A DNA stretch of 64,000 nt, taken from Candidatus Geothermocultor quzhuomuensis. Lineage in GTDB: Bacteria; Actinomycetota; Aquicultoria; Geothermocultorales; Geothermocultoraceae. Within the stretch, counting starts at the first letter, position 1; every line of letters begins with the position of its first letter. The notes beneath the pieces were generated by a model. It was not told the DNA's origin. It worked only from the letters and a program-made list of their open reading frames with translations, and did no database searches. The stretch is from positions 58,115 through 122,114 of the forward strand of contig JACVJC010000002.1 of the NCBI GenBank assembly GCA_015711795.1, in the 5' to 3' direction. Position numbers and translations under genes: made by a program. Positions 18,044 through 25,064 of this stretch are shown here, piece by piece.

Positions 18044-18799
18044 ATGAAAATATATGTTGGATGCTGTGGTATACCTCAAGGACTCTCAAAGTATTCTCAG
18101 GTTTTAAAAGTTGTTGAAATAAACTCTACTTTTTACAAGCTACCTCAGCTCAAAACAGTTCAAAAATGGAGGGAAATGGTACCAAAAGACTTCATTTTTA
18201 CAATTAAAGCTTATCAAGGAATAACTCACCCCATTACTTCGCCAACTTGGAGGAAAAGCGGGATTAGGGAGCTTGAGAAGTTAAAGGATAAAGTAGGTTT
18301 TTTAAAGCCAACCAATGAAGTTTTTCAATTTTGGAGTGAAACCTTAAAAATCTCTACAACTTTAAATTCTCCTATTTGCTTAATCCAACTACCAGCCAGT
18401 TTTAAGGAAAGTAAAGAAAACATAGAAAACGCTGGAGAATTTTTCTCTGCAATCGAGAGGAGAAAAGTTTCTATTGCTTTAGAGTTAAGAGGATGGAGTC
18501 AAGAAAGATTTAGAGAAATTTGTCAAAAATTTGATTTAATTAGTTGCACCGACCTTTTTGAGTCTGAGCCTCTTTGGTTTTCGGAAAGAGAAATTGGTTA
18601 TTTTAGGCTGCACGGGAGTTATGAAAAGGGAAGAATTAATTACAATTACAAATATACTCAAAAGGAATTAAAATGGCTGATTCGTAAAATTGAAAGTTTA
18701 CAAAAATTAAAAGAGGTTTACTGCTTTTTTAATAACTTTTGGATGTGGGAAGATGCAATTCAGCTTCAAAATCTTTTAAAAATGGAAGGGTATGAGTAA
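18044..18799 (+). CDS. DUF72 family protein (YecE-like)
   Basis: TIM-barrel-like protein of the DUF72 family, 251 aa, no established function. Recognised from the N-terminal YVGCCGIPQGLSKY, the VEINSTFYKLP segment, and the late IGYFRLHGS...Y and CFFNNFW motifs that line the presumed active site. Cytoplasmic, single gene about 50 bases after the SdpI-like gene. Confidence 0.85.
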   Translation: MKIYVGCCGIPQGLSKYSQVLKVVEINSTFYKLPQLKTVQKWREMVPKDFIFTIKAYQGITHPITSPTWRKSGIRELEKLKDKVGFLKPTNEVFQFWSETLKISTTLNSPICLIQLPASFKESKENIENAGEFFSAIERRKVSIALELRGWSQERFREICQKFDLISCTDLFESEPLWFSEREIGYFRLHGSYEKGRINYNYKYTQKELKWLIRKIESLQKLKEVYCFFNNFWMWEDAIQLQNLLKMEGYE

Positions 18800-18894
18800 T
18801 TTATATTGGAGTGTTACTAACTTATCTAAGGTTTACATTTAATAACTAGAGTTACAATTTACTTTCTAAAATTATCCTTCAGGCATACTTATTA

Positions 18895-18900
18895 TATAAT
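18895..18900 (+). promoter_or_regulatory. -10 element of oxygen-defence operon
   Basis: TATAAT within ATTATATAAT, about 40 bases before the rubredoxin start; the region 17 bases upstream (TTATCC) is a poor -35. Confidence 0.4.
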
Positions 18901-18940
18901 AAAGAAGTGACAACCTCCATAAGAGTGAAGATTTAAAGGG

Positions 18941-19111
18941 GTGAAAAAAATAGCTAAATATCGTTGTACTGTTTGCGATTATATCTATGACCCTGAGCTT
19001 GGTGACCCGGATTCAGGGATAAAACCAGGAACACCATTTGAAGATTTGCCAGATGATTGGGTTTGTCCAATCTGTGGTGTTGATAAGAATATGTTTGAAA
19101 GGGAAAGTTAA
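18941..19111 (+). CDS. Rubredoxin
   Basis: A 56-aa one-iron electron carrier, too short for the track. Two knuckles are visible: [20 protein letters not shown] and [16 protein letters not shown], giving the Fe(Cys)4 site. It begins the operon rubredoxin - flavodiiron protein - desulfoferrodoxin, in which rubredoxin supplies electrons to the other two. The start is ambiguous. GTG 18941 is the only standard start codon in frame, but the Shine-Dalgarno-like AAAGGGGTGA overlaps it. The codon at the ideal distance is ATA 18950, followed by GCT AAA TAT, where relatives read M-A-K-Y. Either GTG is used or ATA replaces ATG. Confidence 0.92.
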   Translation: MKKIAKYRCTVCDYIYDPELGDPDSGIKPGTPFEDLPDDWVCPICGVDKNMFERES

Positions 19112-19113
19112 GA

Positions 19114-20286
19114 GTGGGAGTTAGAGAAATAAAACCACGAATTTATTCAGTTGCTCTTATGGACTGGGATCGGAGATTATTTGATGGGCTTATACCTCTT
19201 CCAAATGGAACAAGTTACAACTCTTACTTGATAAAAGGGAGTCAAAGAAATGTTCTAATTGATACTGTTGACTTATCTAAAGGTCAAGAATTTATCGATA
19301 TACTTAAGAAGCAAGGAATCAATCGGATTGATTATGTTATTGCTAACCATGCTGAACAAGACCATTCTGGTGCTTTATCTCTTGTGCTTGAAGTTTACCC
19401 CAACGCTAAAGTAATAACTAATTCGAAATGCCAAGACATGCTGATGAATTTGCTTTTAATCCCTGAGAGTAAGTTTTTTACAGTCAAAGATGAAGGAACT
19501 ATTTCTTTAGGAGATAAAACATTAGAGTTTATTTTAACACCATGGGTTCACTGGCCTGAGACAATGTTGACTTACCTAAAAGAAGATAAAATCCTCTTTA
19601 CTTGTGATTTGTTCGGCTCCCATCTGGCAACTAGTTATCTCTGGGTAAGCGATGAAACAAAAGCTTATCAATCTGCCAAGCGTTATTATGCTGAGATAAT
19701 GATGCCATTTAGGAAAAGCATTAAAAAGCATCTCGAGAGGATTGAGGGATTGGATATTGAGATAATTGCTCCAAGTCATGGCCCTATTTACAACAAACCT
19801 CGTTTTATTCTCGATGCTTACAAAGATTGGGTTTCCGACGAAGTAAGAAGTGAGGTAGTTATATCTTATATTTCAATGCATGGTAGCACTGAGAAAATGG
19901 TAAAATACTTAGTTGATGCTTTAATTACAAGGGGCTTTATTGTAAAACCGTTTAATTTAACCCAAACCGATGTTGGGGAATTAGCGATGGCATTGGTTGA
20001 TGCCTCGACGATAATAATTGCTTCGCCTACGGTTCTAGTCGGACCCCATCCCCTTGTTTTTTATATAACTTATCTTGTTAATGCTTTAAAGCCAAAATTA
20101 AAATTCGCTTCTATCATTGGCTCCTATGGGTGGGGTGGTAAGATGGCGGAGCAAATTATTGGTCTGTTAAACAATTTAAAATTAGAGATTATTGAGCCAG
20201 TTATTGTTAGGGGGTATCCGAAAGGTGAAGACTTAAAAGCATTGGATAGATTAGCTGATGAAATTCAAAATAAACATGGGGGCTAA
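19114..20286 (+). CDS. fprA: Flavodiiron protein (A-type flavoprotein, O2/NO reductase)
   Basis: Reduces O2 to water, or NO to N2O, in anaerobes, with electrons from rubredoxin. The N-terminal beta-lactamase-like domain (1-250) holds the diiron ligands: NHAEQDHSGAL (HxExDH), the WVHWPETM His, the CDLFGSH Asp and the PSHGPIY His. The C-terminal flavodoxin domain (about 255-390) has the FMN loop SYISMHGSTEKM. At 390 aa it is the minimal class A form with no fused rubredoxin, matching the separate rubredoxin gene two bases upstream. GTG start. Confidence 0.94.
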   Translation: MGVREIKPRIYSVALMDWDRRLFDGLIPLPNGTSYNSYLIKGSQRNVLIDTVDLSKGQEFIDILKKQGINRIDYVIANHAEQDHSGALSLVLEVYPNAKVITNSKCQDMLMNLLLIPESKFFTVKDEGTISLGDKTLEFILTPWVHWPETMLTYLKEDKILFTCDLFGSHLATSYLWVSDETKAYQSAKRYYAEIMMPFRKSIKKHLERIEGLDIEIIAPSHGPIYNKPRFILDAYKDWVSDEVRSEVVISYISMHGSTEKMVKYLVDALITRGFIVKPFNLTQTDVGELAMALVDASTIIIASPTVLVGPHPLVFYITYLVNALKPKLKFASIIGSYGWGGKMAEQIIGLLNNLKLEIIEPVIVRGYPKGEDLKALDRLADEIQNKHGG

Positions 20287-20314
20287 ATCCTTTTTAGAAG
20301 GGAGGTTGAATTAA

Positions 20315-20689
20315 ATGGCTGAAAGATTACAAGTTTATAAATGTGAAGTTTGTGGACATGTTATTGAAGTCTTACATAGTGGCAAAGGGCAACTGGTTTG
20401 TTGTAATCAGCCAATGAAACTTATGGTAGAAAACACAGTCGAAGCTTCTTTTGAAAAACATGTACCAGTTATTGAAAGGACTGCGGATAGCATTAGAGTA
20501 AGAGTAGGAAGCATTCCTCACCCCATGGAGGAAGCTCACTATATTGAGTGGATTGAGTTAATCGCTGATGGGAATACTTATCACTGCTTTCTTAAGCCAG
20601 GTGATGTACCTGAGGCTATCTCGCAAGTAGAAGGAGAAAAGACAATGGCACGGGCTTATTGTAACCTCCATGGCTTGTGGAAGAGCTAG
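20315..20689 (+). CDS. dfx: Desulfoferrodoxin (superoxide reductase)
   Basis: Reduces superoxide to peroxide without making O2. The N-terminal desulforedoxin domain has Cys ligands in [12 protein letters not shown] and LVCCNQPM (centre I). The C-terminal SOR domain has [21 protein letters not shown] and [13 protein letters not shown], supplying the His4Cys centre II. 124 aa, a complete 2Fe-SOR. GGGAGG precedes the ATG. Third gene of the operon. Confidence 0.95.
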   Translation: MAERLQVYKCEVCGHVIEVLHSGKGQLVCCNQPMKLMVENTVEASFEKHVPVIERTADSIRVRVGSIPHPMEEAHYIEWIELIADGNTYHCFLKPGDVPEAISQVEGEKTMARAYCNLHGLWKS

Positions 20690-21035
20690 AGATTTACTGT
20701 GATTAACAATAAAGTTCAAAGATTCAATTGAGAGGTTATAAGCACTCGACCTTGAACTTGGGAAGCGAATGTTTAATCTACCCAAAGTGTCCGAAAAGAG
20801 TTAAAAGCTTGGTTTTCCCCCTTGAAATCTCATCATGACCAAGTAAATTTCCTCCAACCCAAAACTCAAAAAGGATTTAATAAATTAAGCAAACAGCTAT
20901 TTAATTGTTAAAGTCACAATCCATCTCAAAATTATTTTAGCCGAAACAAATCCTTGAAAAGATATTTCAAAGAGGAGTAGAATTAACCACAATCAAAACC
21001 TTTCTTAACTTATAATTCCGTTAGAGGAGAAGGAA
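20690..21035. other. Intergenic region, no gene recognised
   Basis: 346 bases with no convincing reading frame, RNA fold or repeat. Near the right end TATAAT (21011) sits just before GAGGAGAAGG, which serves the next gene. A promoter there would leave almost no leader, so the real promoter may lie further left. Confidence 0.4.
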
Positions 21036-21752
21036 TTGGAGTTTGACTTTAAATTGTTGGAGGAATTACAAGATTTAGACTTAAAGATTGAAAAGATGGA
21101 AGAAGAGAAGTCAAACCTTCTTGAATTCAGTGAAGTTAAGGAATTAGAAAAAGAACTCCGTCACCTTAAAACTCTTTTTGAAGAAAAGGGAAATCAGCAT
21201 GGTAAGGAAAATCTCAAATTAAAAAAGTTGGAGGGAGAGTTAGATTTACTGGAGATAAAGATTCAAAAAGAAGAAAAAAGACTTTACAATGGGACAGTGT
21301 CAAACCCTAAAGAACTATCTTCTTTGGAGGGAGAAGTAAAGTTACTCAAAGCCAAGAAAGATTTTATGGAGACAGAACTTTTGATTCAAATGGATAAGGT
21401 AGATGCTCTTACCAAAGAGCAAAATGACCTTTCTTTAAAGGTGAGTGAGTACACCCAAAAAATCAAGGAAATGGAAGAAGAGCTTAAGAGAAAATTAGAA
21501 GAGGTTGAAAAGAGCCTAAATGCCTTTAAGGGTTCAAAATCTGAAATTACCCCGAAAATTCCTGATGAAATTTTAAAAGCTTATAACAACTTAAGAGGGA
21601 AAAAGAGCGGGCGAGTGGTGGTTGATTTAGAAGATGGTGTTTGCCAAGGATGTTTTATGGCTTTGCCCGCTGAAAAAGTTGACAAAATGATTTTACAGAA
21701 AGAGAAACTTTGGTTTTGCCCCCACTGCCAGAGAATTTTAATTGTAAAGTGA
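21036..21752 (+). CDS. Coiled-coil protein with C4 zinc ribbon (zf-RING_7 / CT398-like)
   Basis: A 238-aa protein: a long charged coiled-coil hairpin (residues about 5-170) and a C-terminal zinc ribbon with GVCQGCFMALP and WFCPHCQRIL. This is the widespread bacterial family PF02591 (CT398, HP0958-like). HP0958 in Helicobacter binds RpoN and flagellar mRNA, but the role elsewhere is unclear. TTG start with GAGGAGAAGG upstream. The following RNase H-QueD gene begins 2 bases after the stop; a zf-RING_7 gene next to an RNase HI-like gene is a common arrangement and suggests nucleic-acid work. Confidence 0.88.
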   Translation: MEFDFKLLEELQDLDLKIEKMEEEKSNLLEFSEVKELEKELRHLKTLFEEKGNQHGKENLKLKKLEGELDLLEIKIQKEEKRLYNGTVSNPKELSSLEGEVKLLKAKKDFMETELLIQMDKVDALTKEQNDLSLKVSEYTQKIKEMEEELKRKLEEVEKSLNAFKGSKSEITPKIPDEILKAYNNLRGKKSGRVVVDLEDGVCQGCFMALPAEKVDKMILQKEKLWFCPHCQRILIVK

Positions 21753-21753
21753 A

Positions 21754-22557
21754 ATGGAAAATAAAAGTAGAGATGTTCTTTTTCTTTATATTGATGGAGC
21801 TGCTCGGGGAAATCCAGGACCAGCTGGCATTGGCTTAGTTTTATTTGATGAGGAAGAGAGAGAAATTGAAAGTTATAATGAATTTATTGGAGTGAAAACT
21901 AATAATTTTGCAGAATATACTGCTTTAAAGATTGGTCTTGAAAAAGCTAAAAAATATAAGCCTTTAAAACTCACTATTTTTTCCGACAGCGAGCTTTTAG
22001 TCTCCCATTTAACGGGAAAATACAAGGTTAGAAGTTCTAACTTGTTAAAAATTTTTCAGGAGGTCAAGGAAAAGATAAAGGACTTCAATCAAGTTAAAAT
22101 TAAAAATATTTCCCGTGAAGAAAACTTTCGAGCTGATAAATTAGCTAATCAGGCTATCGATAATCATTTAAATCGCAATGAAAAGGAAGGAATATTTGAG
22201 CTAACTGTTAAAAGTCATTTTGACGCAGCTCATTTTTTGAGAGGTTATCCTGGTGAGTGTTCTAAGCTACATGGTCATACCTGGGAAGTAGAGGTAACAA
22301 TTGGTGGAAGGAAACTTAATGAGATTGAGATTTTATATGATTTTCGAGATTTAAAGCAAGAATTAAAAAAGTTATTAAATAAGTTTGACCATAAATACTT
22401 AAACGAAATTCCCCCTTTTGATAATATTTCTCCAACTGGTGAAAATCTAGCTCGCCAACTCTTTTATGAAATTGAGGCTCTTTTGCCGTCAGGGATTTTT
22501 TTAAAAGAAGTGAGTGTTTGGGAATCCCCTGAAGCAAAGGTTACTTACCATCGCTAA
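21754..22557 (+). CDS. Fusion of RNase HI-like domain and QueD (6-carboxytetrahydropterin synthase)
   Basis: One uninterrupted 267-aa frame with two different enzymes. Residues about 8-137 are an RNase HI-like domain with all four acidic residues in place: LYIDGAARGNPGPAG (Asp), NNFAEYTAL (Glu), FSDSELL (Asp), FRADKLAN (Asp). Residues about 146-267 are a complete QueD/PTPS domain: SHFDAAHFLRGYPGECSKLHGHTWEV (zinc His residues and catalytic Cys), LYDFRDLK, FDHKYLNE, PTGENLAR and VWESPEAKVTYHR. QueD makes 6-carboxytetrahydropterin for queuosine/7-deazaguanine synthesis. No ATG, or well-placed GTG/TTG, starts the QueD part separately. No other que genes are in the window. Confidence 0.85.
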   Translation: MENKSRDVLFLYIDGAARGNPGPAGIGLVLFDEEEREIESYNEFIGVKTNNFAEYTALKIGLEKAKKYKPLKLTIFSDSELLVSHLTGKYKVRSSNLLKIFQEVKEKIKDFNQVKIKNISREENFRADKLANQAIDNHLNRNEKEGIFELTVKSHFDAAHFLRGYPGECSKLHGHTWEVEVTIGGRKLNEIEILYDFRDLKQELKKLLNKFDHKYLNEIPPFDNISPTGENLARQLFYEIEALLPSGIFLKEVSVWESPEAKVTYHR

Positions 22558-22732
22558 CCCAACAGCTAAACAGCACTCTGTTTAGTTACTTTGTTAGTCT
22601 GCTTGCTTGTTCGCCTAACGGCTGGTTAGCTGCTGGCTTGTTGGTTGGTCAGCCTATAGCTGAAGGAAGTGAGCCCCAAGTAGATTGGTAATTCTTACTT
22701 ACTTAACAGTTTCCATTTCGTGCTCTTCAAAT

Positions 22733-22848
22733 TAAGGTTTTGCTCACCCCCCCGCGTTCGGGTGAGGAAACGCGGACAAAAACCTATTAGATTTTCAGAG
22801 CCGCTTCTGGTACCTGTTAAGGGTAAGAGCCAATACTTCTTGGGGCTC
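22733..22848 (-). ncRNA. Candidate structured RNA with own promoter
   Basis: Read on the minus strand from the promoter at 22855-22883, the transcript would open with GAGCC...GGCTC enclosing TACC-cttaaca-GGTA. It continues into AGGTTTTTG...CAAAACCT closing a region where CCGCGTT pairs with AACGCGG and CTCACCC with GGGTGAG in crossed order. The two inner helices compete or form a pseudoknot. No Rfam family is recognised. It could be a small RNA or a leader whose downstream gene is lost. Confidence 0.3.
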
Positions 22849-22854
22849 AAACCA

Positions 22855-22883
22855 ATCTTAAATATTGACTCCAAAGTTGTCAA
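22855..22883 (-). promoter_or_regulatory. Minus-strand promoter in intergenic region
   Basis: TTGACA, 17-base spacer, TAAGAT on the minus strand. No protein gene lies directly downstream on that strand. Confidence 0.55.
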
Positions 22884-22927
22884 GGATTTTTTTAATAAAA
22901 ATTTTTAATAGTTAGTTTAGTTAAAGC

Positions 22928-23062
22928 TTAATAAAAACGGGTAATTACTAGAACGAAGATAAAAAAAACAATAGTTATAATAGTAGCAATGATAAGACTT
23001 TGCCAGACTACTGGATCTTCTTTACGAACAAAATTTCTAACTACTTCAATAAACTTTTCCAT
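22928..23062 (-). CDS. Small single-pass membrane protein, 44 aa
   Basis: A short ORF absent from the track: about 20 polar residues (MEKFIEVVRNFVRKEDPVVW) followed by one hydrophobic helix (SLIIATIITIVFFIFVLVI) and a basic end. AAAGGA lies just before the ATG. A consensus promoter 130 bases upstream and a structured leader argue that it is expressed. The topology recalls SecE or other tiny membrane subunits, but it lacks the SecE WP motif and nusG is not adjacent. Function unknown. Confidence 0.55.
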   Translation of the reverse strand: MEKFIEVVRNFVRKEDPVVWQSLIIATIITIVFFIFVLVITRFY

Positions 23063-23183
23063 TTTCCTTTAAATATTCCTTTTTGGGAGACTCTTTAAAA
23101 CCTTTATTAAGCCCCCAGTGGGTTCTCGCCACGCAATCTGGCTATCAACCATGGGGGAGGGAAAGAACCCTCCAATGGAGGGC
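23063..23183 (-). promoter_or_regulatory. Structured 5' leader (possible riboswitch or cis-RNA) of the 44-aa membrane protein gene
   Basis: The predicted transcript starts near 23183 with CCCTCC-att-GGAGGG. It then has GGGTTCT pairing 37-45 bases later with AGAACCC, CCCCCA pairing with TGGGGG, and an inner GCCA/TGGC hairpin. The GGGTTCT and CCCCCA helices cross, so they form a pseudoknot or are mutually exclusive. The density of exact complementarity far exceeds surrounding DNA. No known riboswitch class is recognised. Confidence 0.4.
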
Positions 23184-23189
23184 AAACTA

Positions 23190-23218
23190 ATCGTATCGGT
23201 TATTAAATTAAGTGTCAA
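23190..23218 (-). promoter_or_regulatory. Minus-strand promoter of structured leader
   Basis: TTGACA, 17-base spacer, TACGAT on the minus strand; predicted start near G23183. Confidence 0.6.
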
Positions 23219-23258
23219 CCAATCTGAAGTGAAGCTTTAAAAAATTTTCATTTTGTCT

Positions 23259-23286
23259 TTGACCTTCAATTTTGTTAAAATAAGAT
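23259..23286 (+). promoter_or_regulatory. Promoter of MTH938-like gene
   Basis: TTGACC, 16-base spacer, TAAGAT, 30 bases before the ATG; arranged back to back with the minus-strand promoter at 23190. Confidence 0.5.
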
Positions 23287-23315
23287 TACTTTCTTTAAAA
23301 TTTTTGGTGAGCAAA

Positions 23316-23675
23316 ATGCTTCATATTGACTTTATCTCTTTTGGTAAGGTAGTAGTGAGTGGTCAATCATTCAAGGACATCTTGATAATTGAGGAGCAGG
23401 TAATTCCAAGGAACAAAGGGACTCTTAAGGCTATTTATGGAACAAGCCATTTGATTAGAAAAGAAGAAGTGGAAACACTTCTTAAAGGGAAACCTGAGGC
23501 AATTGTTATTGGAACTGGCTTTGCTGGAATGGTTAGGGTGGATAAAGATTTGATAAAAAAACTTGAAAAGAAAGGAAGTAAAGTTTACGCTCTTAATTCC
23601 CGAGATGCAGTTAATAAGTTTAATGAGCTTGCTGGTAAGAAGAGGGTAAATGCTTTAATCCATACTACCTGTTAA
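23316..23675 (+). CDS. MTH938-like (DUF498/AAMDC) domain protein
   Basis: Small alpha/beta protein of the Mth938/NDUFAF3/AAMDC family (PF04430), unknown biochemical role. Seen from ISFGKVVVSGQSF at the N terminus, a central PEAIVIGTGFAGMVRV and the final VNALIHTTC. The track begins at a TTG inside the likely promoter. ATG 23316 with GGTGAG four bases before it gives the normal 119-aa protein. The AmmeMemoRadiSam radical SAM gene follows 12 bases later, so they form an operon; such proximity hints at a shared pathway. Confidence 0.85.
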   Translation: MLHIDFISFGKVVVSGQSFKDILIIEEQVIPRNKGTLKAIYGTSHLIRKEEVETLLKGKPEAIVIGTGFAGMVRVDKDLIKKLEKKGSKVYALNSRDAVNKFNELAGKKRVNALIHTTC

Positions 23676-23687
23676 ATAAGTTAAACT

Positions 23688-24728
23688 GTGATTTCTCCAA
23701 CTTACAATTTACCAACTATTAAGGAAGCGCTTCTCTACCGAAAGTTAAAAAAAGGAAAAGTTAAATGCGGTCTTTGCGAGAGAAAGTGTACTGTCTTTCC
23801 AGGCAAAAATGGGTTTTGTCAAGTCAGAGTAAATCTTAATGGAACTTATTACACTTTAGTTTATGGTAATATTGCAGCTCTTGAGAGCCGACCAATTGAA
23901 ATTAAACCATTTTTCCATTTTTATCCTGGTACAACTGCTTTAACTTTTTCAACATGGTCCTGTAATTTTAACTGCCCATGGTGTCAAAATTATACTCTTT
24001 CAAAGAGAAAGCTGGAATTAACTAGAGGTAATTATATTTCCCCAGAAGAAATAGTTAAGACAGCTCTTAATCATCAAGATGAAGGAATTTGTCTTAGTTT
24101 TACCGAGCCGACTTTACTCTTTGAATACGCATTAGATGTTTTTCCCCTCGCTCAAAGGAATAATCTTTACAACTGCATTGTTTCTAATGGCTACATGTCG
24201 TTAAAAGCTCTTTATTCTTTAAAGGAAGCGGGTCTGGATGGGATAAAAATTGATTTAAAAGGAGACGAAAAATTTTATCGGCAATTTGGCTTGGAAGCGC
24301 AAGTTGTTTTAAGAAATGCTCAAAAAGCAAAGGAAATTGGTCTCCATCTTGAGATTGTTAATTTGCTCATTACAGATTTAAATGATAGCGATGATTGCAT
24401 AGATTGGGTAATTGAGAATCACCTCAAATTTCTAGGCGAGGAAGTTCCTCTTCATTTTACTCGCTACTATCCTGCATACCAATATTTTGCTCCCTCAACG
24501 AGAATAGAGATTTTAGAAAAAGCTTATGAAAAAGCAAAAAAAGCTGGGGTTCTTTATCCTTACTTGGGCAATGTTCCTGGTCATAAAGGGGAGAATACTT
24601 ATTGTCCAAGATGTGGTTTCCTTTTGATGAAAAGGTATGGGCCCAATTTGATTAAGGTTAATCTTGATGGAAAAAGCTGTCCCAAATGCCATTTTAAGAT
24701 TTCAATAGTTTTAAAGAGTAAGGATTGA
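23688..24728 (+). CDS. amrS: AmmeMemoRadiSam system radical SAM enzyme
   Basis: A 346-aa radical SAM enzyme of the PflA-like group. The 4Fe-4S motif CX3CX2C is in TWSCNFNCPWCQNYTLSK. A preceding Cys-rich segment (KCGLCERKCTVFPGKNGFCQV) and a C-terminal zinc-ribbon-like CPRCGF...CPKCHF are typical of the AmmeMemoRadiSam subclass. The partner proteins (Memo and AMMECR1) are present in this window as one fused gene at 61.9 kb, about 37 kb away. The reaction of the system is not settled to my knowledge. GTG start with a weak ribosome site, so probably translationally coupled to the MTH938-like gene upstream. Confidence 0.88.
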   Translation: MISPTYNLPTIKEALLYRKLKKGKVKCGLCERKCTVFPGKNGFCQVRVNLNGTYYTLVYGNIAALESRPIEIKPFFHFYPGTTALTFSTWSCNFNCPWCQNYTLSKRKLELTRGNYISPEEIVKTALNHQDEGICLSFTEPTLLFEYALDVFPLAQRNNLYNCIVSNGYMSLKALYSLKEAGLDGIKIDLKGDEKFYRQFGLEAQVVLRNAQKAKEIGLHLEIVNLLITDLNDSDDCIDWVIENHLKFLGEEVPLHFTRYYPAYQYFAPSTRIEILEKAYEKAKKAGVLYPYLGNVPGHKGENTYCPRCGFLLMKRYGPNLIKVNLDGKSCPKCHFKISIVLKSKD

Positions 24729-25064
24729 AGAGGTACAGAAAATTTGAAGCTCGAAGCACCTGTCGGCCAATGTCAATGGTGTTAAGAGTTTACAAGTGGT
24801 ATTGTTAAGGTAATCAGCTATTGGCTTTGATTGAAGAGTATAGGGCAGATTAGCTCTGACAGGAGGGCGAAATTTGAAACAAAATATTAAATTAAATGAC
24901 TCAAAATTTTAAATATTTTTCCTTAAAATTGGAAAATTAAAAATAAATTTGTTTAGAGTTTCCAATTTCGATTTTAAGAAACCATGTTGATACGGGATTT
25001 AAAGCAACCAGAACTTACAATTTTTTTGGAATTATCCCTAGAATATAATTAATTTTGAGAGAAT
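24729..25064. other. Intergenic region before CrtI-like gene
   Basis: 336 bases without a credible ORF. Contains CACCTGTCGG and, about 115 bases on, CTGACAGG (possible dispersed palindromic repeat arms), and TATAAT at 25044-25049 just before the next start codon with no clear -35. Confidence 0.4.

Larger units (their letters stand above)
22558..22927. other. Structured intergenic region downstream of RNase H-QueD gene
   Basis: 370 bases with no supported gene (the track ORFs at 22695 and 22720 are opposite-strand shadows of each other). It contains pairing segments around 22741-22783 and 22795-22850 and a minus-strand promoter, listed separately. Confidence 0.45.

Noticed and set aside
22695-22908. 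Overlapping 62-aa ORFs on both strands
   Set aside because: Mirror-image frames in a structured intergenic region; no ribosome sites or protein-like pattern.
22928-23062. SecE
   Set aside because: Similar size and one helix, but no WP motif and no nusG or ribosomal protein genes adjacent.
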